In this document: piece after piece, positions 56,821 through 64,000 of the stretch | Numbering within the stretch: the stretch's first letter is position 1 | Layout: every line of letters begins with the position of its first letter | Source of the DNA: Symmetrospora coprosmae | Taxonomy: Eukaryota; Basidiomycota; Cystobasidiomycetes; Symmetrosporaceae | DNA length: 64,000 nucleotides | Direction of reading: 5' to 3' | Assembly: GCA_008802785.1 (NCBI GenBank) | Contig: VUYT01000016.1 | Span: forward strand, 62,001-126,000 | Made by a program: the position numbers and the translations under genes | Notes under the pieces: generated by a model | Databases searched by the model: none | What the model was told of the DNA's origin: nothing | The model's input: only the letters and a program-made list of their open reading frames with translations

Positions 56821-57803
56821 ATGTTCCTGCAACCTCCTGCTACCAACAAGGAGATCGCTGCCGTTCTCAACGCTCCAGGTCAGCCAGGGCATCGCTCAGC
56901 ACGTGAGCGCTGCCGGAGCTGAGACGCGTCGACCGGGGACACCGACTCGCAGCCGGCAAGAAGTACGACAACACCTCGCCCGAAGGTTTTGCGAAGATCC
57001 AAACCGACCTCAGGCAGCATGTCCTGACCTGCACAAACTATGACACCCCAGAGAACCAGACCCTGCTGTACAATATGCGATCCCACTTCTTCCACTCTCC
57101 CAGGGACATCCCGGAGATGGGCATGATGCAGTACACCTACGTGGCCGGTGCTACGCAGAGCGCTCTCGGTTGGGAAGGGCTCACTGTCCAGGAGAAGGAA
57201 GAGCTCAGCGGCTTCCTCAACGCAGAGGTCGTCGCGTTCGACAGGGAGGACCGCGGGCTGCATGTCGAGGGTGGAATGTGTGATCGCGCTCTTGAGCACA
57301 TCCGGGACCCTCTTTTCTTCAATCGCGTCATGGGAGCGCTGACGGTGAATTCGAGCCTATCCCCCTCGTCGAGCGTCCGGCCTGGCTGTTCAGCTCTGAC
57401 TGGGGGCGCTCTTCCCCGCAGTCTGGCGTTACAAGCGGCAACGAGCAGGACTTCATCGAAGGCTACAAGCTCCCTTCGAGGATGGATCGATGCCACACAT
57501 GCAACAAGCACCAAAAAGGGCTCAAGCGCTGCGGGCGGTGCGTCCGCTTCGTGCGAGCGGGAGATCCCGCTCTAGGGCATGTCAGCTCACATCCGTTGCG
57601 TTTCCCGTACCGGCCAAACAGCTGCAAGGTCATCTTCTACTGCAGCGCCGAGTGCCAGGGCAAAGGACTGGTCGAGGCCACCAAAGCCGCACAAGGTCCT
57701 CTGCAAGCAGCACCAGACGACCATCACGCCCTTCATCGAGAGCTCAGAGGCGAGGGCGGCCAGGGCGCGGGCTGCAGGTCCTGCGGGTGGCTCGTCTCAG
57801 TGA
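56821..57803 (+). CDS. MYND zinc-finger protein with a reading-frame break in the finger
   Basis: The start ATG gives MFLQPPATNKEIAAVLNAPA, then KKYDNTSPEGFAKIQTDLRQ, YTYVAGATQSALGWEGLTVQ and HIRDPLFFNRVMGALT. A gtgaat intron ending in cccgcag joins SGVTSGNEQDFIEGYKLPS. The finger begins RCHTCNKHQKGLKRCGRC and, after a further intron, CKVIFYCSAECQGK. The second half, KDWSRPPKPHKVLCKQHQT, is unmistakably MYND but lies one base out of frame, at an AAA run near 57661-57664. Read straight, the frame loses the last zinc ligands and ends at an unrelated stop. So this is a sequencing slip or a recently damaged gene. The helical N-terminal domain resembles that of other basidiomycete MYND proteins. 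Partner unknown. Confidence 0.7.
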
Positions 57804-58367
57804 GGGAAAACGTGTGAGATGCATCACGAAGCGGAAGCCGGCTGGTCCGGCTGCTGTCACGCGCTGGCAATACATTTCGTCTCCATACACACGCGCCGTC
57901 TTCAAACAGATTTCCGGTCGCCTCCAGCTTGCGCCCACATTGGTCTCGCGGTATACTCGCTGGTCGCAGTGGCCTCTGCTTCGCACACTGACATGGTGGC
58001 AGCCCTTGCTGCAGGTACTTTGCATCACCCCTTGAGAGCGATGGAAGGGTCGCAGCGGTGAGACCTTCGCAGGACTGCCTGCAGGCCTCGCACTACCGTA
58101 ACCCCGCTAGTTCCGTCTTTGAACAGTTGACTTGTAGGCGTATGCAGATGCACAGTAACGGTGTGACCGATGGGTTAGAGTGCGTGCGGGTGAGCAGGGG
58201 CCGCCCACCCTGGAAGCCTCCTCGCCACTTGTGCCTGGCGCCTCCCCCTCAAAAGCGTGACCGTGCTGCCTCGACTTGGAGGCTGCTTTCTGCTGCCATC
58301 GTCAACAATCGCGCACACCGAGAAACATCGGGAGCATCCTCCTCCTCCCGTCGTCTATTCCGCCAAG
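57804..58367. other. Intergenic region, probably holds the SCY1 first exon
   Basis: 564 bases. The initiator Met of the SCY1-like gene should lie here; no unambiguous exon was found. Confidence 0.35.
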
Positions 58368-61300
58368 CTGGATTACCTCCGCAGCTACGTGAGCTCGGCG
58401 GCGCAGGCCGTCCTCGCAAAGGGCAACAGCGTACCTGGCCTGCCCGGGTTCCAGCTCGGTGAGCGCCGGTCCGAGTACGACGGGCACTCGATATGGCAGC
58501 TTCACGATGGGACGAAGAGGGTCAGTGTGGGAGCCGCATGTGTGCATGCATATACGCCGCTGTGTTTGTTGCCCGCTGATGCTCTCTTGCCCGCTTCCCC
58601 TGCCCTGAACCCCAATGCGTGCGGACGCGTCGATGTGCCTGTCTGCGTATGATGCACGTCTTTGGCGTGGGCGTGCTACCGTGCATCCAGGACGACTCGA
58701 CGCCCGTCTCCATCTTCATCTGTGCGTGGTCTATCGGCTGCTGCTCGAAGGTCCAGTCGGTGCGGGTCAAGTGCTGAATGGCTGCTACTGCCACCCATCC
58801 GCCTCGCAGTTGACCCATCACCCTCCGCCGCATCGGGCCACCGGGACCGCCGGGCCCTCCTCCCTCTCGCGCGCAATGCACTGCGGAAGCTCCGCTCGCT
58901 GCGGCACCCAGACGTCCTCCGCTTCGTGGACGGCTCGGACGAGAGCGACAAGGCCGGCAACATCTACATTGTGACAGAGCCCGTGCAGCCACTCACTGCC
59001 CGGATAGGCATGGAGGGGCAGCAGCCGGGCCAGGGAGATGAGTGGAAGGTCTGGGGCTTGAGCAGGGTCGTGGTGGGTGCAGGTCGTTTCAAGCGCTTCC
59101 GTTTCATGGCGCGGCAGCTGCTGACTTGGTCCGACGACCGCTACTGCGACAGACCGCTCTCAAGTTCATCAACTCCTCTGGTTCAAGCACGCACGGCAAC
59201 CTGCGACCATCCTCCATCTTCACGTCGCCTAGCGGAGAATGGCGCCTCGGCGGATTCGAAATGCTGAGCACGGTCAAAGACCCTTCGCCGGTGCTATATG
59301 TGCGTCCCGATTCTCGGCGGAAGCGCCAGTCTCCGAATGAGTGGCAAGAGCCGTAGCTAAAGGTCACTGGACCTCACCAGACCTACGGCGGACTCTTGCC
59401 AGATAGCTCTCGGTTCTCTAGCCCAGAAGTCCGCAAGTCGGGCTGGGATGCTTTGAAGGAGTGGGTTGGATGGCTCCATCAGAGACTGCCATGCAGTCCT
59501 GCTCGACTCTGTGCGCAACGACTCATTCTGCCTGCCCTGCTCTCTCCTCTCCAGCTTGGATCCGTCAGCTCTCGACTCTTACCAGCTGTACCTCCTCATC
59601 TGGATCCTCTTCAACGGTCCGCTTCCCAGTTCCTTCATCACCGATCCCTCGCCCTCTCTACCCACAACGCGAGGCCAGATACCGCCATCAATCTTCCCTT
59701 CCCATCGGCGACTGGGCAATCAAAATCCGAGGGCAAGACTAAAGGTTGAGGCGTTTTGCGACCTAGGCATGGGCAGCGAAGGCGGAGGCGGGCAGCAGGG
59801 AGCCGGCTTCTTCAGCAGCAATAGGCTCGTCAAGCTCGCAGAAGGGCTCGAGGGCTTTGCGCTGGCGAGCGAGGGTGATCGCGCTGCTCTGATTCGGACC
59901 ATCAAGGACTCATCCGAGGGCTTGCCTCCAGAATTCACGCGGTACAAGGTCCTGCCCTCGCTCGTCAAGGCATTCGAGTTTGGTCCTGGTGGTCCGGCCC
60001 TCCTCCCGCTCATCCTCTCGCTGGGAACGACTCTCCCACCAGCAGAGTTCAGCTCGTCCATCACTCAGCCGCTCGTGCGCATGTTCGCGACGCCGGACCG
60101 CGCAATGCGGATGGCGCTGCTCGAAGGGCTGCCGCAGTACGCCGAGAAGCTGGACACAAAGACTGTCAGCGACAAGATCTGGCCAAGCCTCGTGACGGGT
60201 TTCACGGACGTTGTCCCCGTGATTCGCGAGACGACCGTCAAGTCTGTCTTGCTCATTGCTCCCAAACTCACCGACCGCCTTCTCAACAACGACCTCCTCC
60301 GCTACCTCGCAAAGACGCAGACAGACACCGAGGCTGGGATACGCACAAACACGTGCATCCTACTTGGTAGATTATGCAAGTTCCTTCAGCCCAGCACGGC
60401 GCGCAAGGTTCTCGTGCCCGCTTTCGCGAGAGCCCTCCGCGACCCCTTTGTCCATGCTAGGATTGCGGGCCTCATGAGCCTCATGGCGACGGTGGAGGTG
60501 TACGAAAAGGAGGATCTGGCAGGCAGGGTCATACCTGCAATGAGCATCTGTCTCGTTGACAAGGAGAAGTGCGTTCTGATCCCTGTTTCGGAGCGTGAAC
60601 TGTCGTAACATCCTAAGGCTGACCGCGACTGCAATGCCGTTGTGTACAGGATTGTCCGCACGCAAGGCCTGAAAGCCATCGACATGTTCATCAAGCGCAC
60701 AGAATCGCTCACCGCCAACATGCCCGATACGGTTCTCTCGCCGGAAGAGCAGCAGCAGCCTGGGTCAGCAGGCAATACCTCGGTCGCTTCCAGCCGGGGA
60801 CAGCCGGGGGTCGCGGAGAGCGCGGGTGGAGCCGCGGTCGCACTGGCAGGGTGGGCATTCACGTCGCTCTCATCCCGGTTGGGGAGCGCCGATCTCCAGG
60901 CTGGCCCGATGCAGGAGAGGAGAGGGTCGTCGCCTGCGCCGGCGACTGTGGCGCTTGAGCAGGCTACCAGCAGGATCGCCCTTGCCGGGCCGCCTACCAG
61001 CAGTGGCATGAATGGCTCGTCAGGCAAGCCGGCGCTGTCTCAGTCTCGAACGGGCTCGCAGTCCGACATCCACGCCAATGGACACACTGGCGGGCGAAGC
61101 TCACTCTCGCAGACTACCCTACCCGGCGGGTTCAGCTCGACGCGATCCTCGTTGAGCGCCCACGATTTTGGCGCTTCGGAAAGCGCAAGCGGCGACTGGG
61201 GCGGCGACCTCATGGACGTAGCTGCGGACGAGGGCGACTTTGACGAGTTTGAGTCTGCGGCACTTGCAGCACCACCAGAGCCCGCTGCGCCAATCGTGCA

Positions 61301-61838
61301 TCCGCGCTTTACAATCACGAAGAAAGCGACGCCCGTCAAGGCGAAGCCCTTGGGTGCTGGCTCTGGGACGCAGAAGGGCAAGATGTCGCCGGGCGCCCGG
61401 GGCGGTCTCGGTGCAGCTGGCGGCACCGGTGCAGGGAGCGCTGCGGCTGCTGCGGTCCTGGCACAGATTGAGGCGGAGGAGGGCAGTGGGGACTGGTCCT
61501 TTGACGCCGCCGGCGCTGGCGCTGGCGCTGGCGCTGACGGCGTGCGTGACGAGGACGACTGGGGCATGGCGGAGGTCAATGCTAGCGCCCAGCCTGACAT
61601 GACCATCGCTGCCAACGCTTCGCCCTTGGTGTCCCCGACGAGTCCAAGCAGCAGGACAGCATCGCCCGCGCCCGCGCCCTCGCCTGCGCCCGGGTCGGCT
61701 CCAGTCCCCGCAGCGGGCGCGACATCAGGAAGCATGGGCAAGGACAAGCTCGCGCAGATGCGAGAGGAGCGGAAAGCGCGGCTTGCGGCGGCGAAGGAGA
61801 AGAAGGCGGCTGCTGGATTGGGGGCGAAGAAATTATAG
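58368..61838 (+). CDS. SCY1/CEX1-like pseudokinase with HEAT repeats
   Basis: Homologue of SCYL1/Cex1, which acts in tRNA export and COPI traffic. The first readable codons (DYLRSYVSSAAQAVLAKG) follow an aag acceptor-like site, so the initiator is probably in an upstream exon. The degenerate kinase domain reads IWQLHDGTKR joined to DDSTPVSIFI, then RNALRKLRSLRHPDVLRFVD, NIYIVTEPVQPLTARI and THGNLRPSSIFTSPSGEWRL. It has no HRD or DFG motif, as expected for a pseudokinase. HEAT repeats run from about 59900 (RYKVLPSLVKAFEFGPGGPA, KIWPSLVTGFTDVVPVIRET, CILLGRLCKFL). The C-terminal third is low complexity with DDWGMAEVN and a basic tail (QMREERKARLAAAKEKKAAA), the Cex1/COPI-type end. At least six introns. 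Confidence 0.86.
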
Positions 61839-62291
61839 GCGCGGCATGGTCATGGTTGTTGTATCTCAAGAGCAATCTGATGAGCAGACTCGAATAGGTA
61901 AGGCGGACACACTCAGCATCAGTATGCTCACGAGCGGACTTCTTCGTGCTTCTGAATGCAGAGACAAGCTCGAGCCGGCAGATCGCCAAGATGAAGTGCA
62001 AGTATGGCGAGGGGGAGAACCTGCTCAAACGGTTTCTGCTTCCATCGCTTGATTGGTTCCCTACTTGGCTGCACTAGCACTGTACTGAAGGGACAGGGTC
62101 AAGCATGGAAGAGGTGTCGCTGGAGGAAAGCTAGTCTTGCGCGCATAGCTATATGAACGACAACAGGATGGGTTTCACTGCTCGAGCTCTGAGCGTCGCA
62201 ACGAAGACTGCGCCAACAGGCAGCGCGTGCCCTCCTTTTTAGGGGGTTCCTCCTTGCCTGGTGGTAGCAAAGGCGGATGGGGGGTAGGCGC
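61839..62291. other. Convergent spacer
   Basis: 453 bases between the stops of the SCY1-like gene and eL22. Nothing recognised. Confidence 0.45.
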
Positions 62292-62837
62292 TTATGCCTC
62301 CTCGGCGGCGTCGGTGGTGTTGACGTTGTAGTAGGAAAGCTTGAAGCTGTCCTTCTTGTTGGCAACGACGCGGAGCCAGTCCCTCATCTGGTTCTTCTTG
62401 AGGAACTTCTTTGTGCTGTGAGTGCAAGGCACAGGGGACACAGGGCGGCTGTCAGCGGACTGCACCAGATGTGGCAGCTGTAAAGGGGCACCACGCACAG
62501 GTACTTGATGTATCGCTTGGACGTGGCAGCCGACGAGGTGACGGAGATCTTGCCCTCGCCCTCCTTCTGGACGGAGACCTTGTCGCCGAGGTTGCCTGCC
62601 TTGCCGTCGACCTTGATGCGCTCCTTCAGGACTGGGTTTTTGAGAAGAGGTCGGTCAGACTGGCTGTATCCTATCCGCGGACAGTCGCAGGAGAACAAGC
62701 GGGCACCCACACTGCAGGTAGGCATCGCCGTCAAAGACGCTGTCGCTGGCGGGTGCGCTGAAGTCGACAAAGAACTTCTTCGAGGCCGCTGCGGCGCCTC
62801 CGGTCGACTTCTTCTGCTGGGACTTGGGGGCGGCGGC
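62292..62837 (-). CDS. Cytosolic ribosomal protein eL22 (first exon not found)
   Basis: The exon from an acceptor at 62837 encodes [16 protein letters not shown]-type sequence, then [17 protein letters not shown]. Further exons give [38 protein letters not shown], and [20 protein letters not shown] with [13 protein letters not shown] before the stop at 62292. This is the whole eL22 fold except the first few residues. The Met exon is expected further upstream in the minus direction, as is common for basidiomycete ribosomal protein genes with an intron close behind the ATG. Part of the 60S subunit; strong expression expected. Confidence 0.87.
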
Positions 62838-63581
62838 CTACAGAGCAGAGAGAGAGGGAGAAAGGCTCACATCTCAGCTACTATGTAACTATAGCACACT
62901 GAGATGGGAGTCCGTGCTGGTGCTGTGGACTGACAGACATGCTGGTGTGGCTGGCTGGAGAGTTGGTGGATGGTGGATGCGAGAGTTCTGCCCTTGCTCC
63001 CCTCCCTGCCTGCCTTCGCCCTCTGCCGCAGAGGAAGTTCCCTCGAGCGCAGGGAGGGACAGGGGCGATCGGGGGTCGGACGAAGAACGGGGGAGGGGTG
63101 CCAGCCAGGTTGGACAGATGCATCGTGAAATCACGCAACAACACGGCTGCGATGCTCGCGCGTCATGTCCAGCGACATCTTAGAGTAATGCTCTGCCTAT
63201 CATGTCTGCCATACTGTCCGTGCCGTCTGTACATGTCTTCCTGGCCGCCCCCTGGCCCATACGCGTTTGCAGCTCCGGGCCTGCATGAAAGCCAGCGAAG
63301 GCCTGTCTCGTACACATTGCTCGTCTACAAGCGATGCCCTCGTGTGCAAACAGAGTAGTGCCTCTACTGGATGCATGTGATCCCTTCCGCGCTCCTGCTT
63401 GGCCCCACTTTCACGTCGCGCTCGCTCAAAGCTGGCCATTGAAGCGGTGGCGTCTGTAATAATGCGGGTGCAGCCCCGGCCCGCGACTTTGGGATTTTCA
63501 GCTTGCCCTGGCTACAACGTCGACATCTGCCATCTCACCTTGACATAGCAGCCCAGTAGGAGCACCAGCAGCAGCAGCAGA
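62838..63581. other. Divergent region of eL22 and CBF5, probably includes the eL22 first intron and exon
   Basis: 744 bases. The region should include the short eL22 first exon. Its other open frames look accidental. GCA repeats lie just before the CBF5 start (63566-63580). Confidence 0.4.
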
Positions 63582-64000
63582 ATGGCATCGACCTCCACTG
63601 CCGCCCTCGGGGCCATCGCTGCGACCCAGGTCAGCGAAGACTTCATGATCAAACCATCGAGTGACGCCGTCGTCCTCGACACGAGCAAGTGGCCATTGCT
63701 CCTCAAGAACTACGACAAGTGAGTAGATCCTGAGCCTGGATGCTGCTGCTGCTCAGGATACTGATGGCGAGCCTGGGTCTGCGCAGACTCCTTGTCCGCT
63801 CCGCTCACTTTACTCCCATCCCTGCTGGCTCTTCACCATTGAAGCGAGACCTCGCGAGCTACATCAAGTGCGTGCCATCCTATCGCACGCCTGTGCCATC
63901 CCTCCTCTCTATCCTCTGTGCTCACACGCTGCTGTTACTCCCACAGAACTGGCGTCATCAACCTCGACAAGCCCTCCAACCCTTCCTCCCACGAAGTCGT
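63582..64000 (+). CDS. CBF5: CBF5/dyskerin, H/ACA pseudouridine synthase (5' part, cut by window end)
   Basis: The catalytic subunit of H/ACA snoRNPs, acting in the nucleolus on rRNA. The ATG at 63582 opens an N-terminal Ala/Ser tail, then [20 protein letters not shown] and PLLLKNYDK. The next exon gives [20 protein letters not shown] and DLASYIK, and the third begins [18 protein letters not shown], the TruB-family start just before the catalytic Asp region. Introns lie at about 63720-63785 and 63869-63946. The catalytic Asp, PUA domain and KKE tail lie beyond the window. Confidence 0.94.

Noticed and set aside
57340-57430. Second frameshift in the MYND gene near 57340
   Set aside because: An intron from gtgaat to cccgcag joins GALT to SGVTSGNEQ in frame.
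1-64000. Transposable elements, LTR elements or virus-like genes
   Set aside because: No reverse transcriptase, integrase, transposase, capsid motif or long terminal repeat was seen in any frame; repeats are only short microsatellites.

Overview
This is a nuclear fungal window. It is GC-rich and packed with genes on both strands, most of them broken by short GT-AG introns of about 40-260 bases. A class I/II-type chitin synthase, a DASH-complex DAD2, a CAP59-type GT69 mannosyltransferase and the overall gene style point to a basidiomycete. A yeast-like or smut-like lineage (Ustilaginomycotina or a relative) is my guess, with modest confidence. I see no mobile element, rRNA, tRNA or CRISPR array.

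Layout. 0.5-11 kb is a cell-surface block: chitin synthase, then a head-to-head pair of type II membrane proteins (GT69 mannosyltransferase and an SGNH-hydrolase-like protein). 11-28 kb is mostly housekeeping: an F-box protein, HMG-CoA lyase, DAD2, a REEP/Yop1-like ER-shaping protein, SIP5, an LYR complex III assembly factor, the HECT ubiquitin ligase RSP5 and an extended SDR. 28-40 kb holds a hotdog thioesterase, a CysG-like siroheme enzyme, cytosolic leucyl-tRNA synthetase, mitochondrial uS11 and an ARO8-like aminotransferase. 57-64 kb returns to housekeeping: a SCY1/CEX1 pseudokinase, ribosomal eL22 and the start of CBF5/dyskerin.

The accessory part is 40-57 kb. Three diverged folylpolyglutamate synthase (FPGS) paralogues lie within 13.4 kb, interleaved with a small secreted cysteine-rich protein, a second F-box paralogue, a secreted beta-propeller lactonase, an SH3 protein, a second SGNH-like membrane protein and a MYND protein. 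By splice reconstruction all three FPGS proteins carry two consecutive hydrophobic segments at the same junction between the two FPGS domains. They also share a phase-1 intron at the same residue, so the hairpin most likely predates the duplications. Two of them (B and C) fire head to head from a 302-base intergenic region. A family of membrane-hairpin Mur-ligase-fold enzymes is the most unusual thing here.

Two host genes, the second F-box protein and the MYND protein, show single-base reading-frame breaks that no normal intron explains. Several first exons (MZM1-like, RSP5, SCY1, eL22) could not be fixed from sequence alone.
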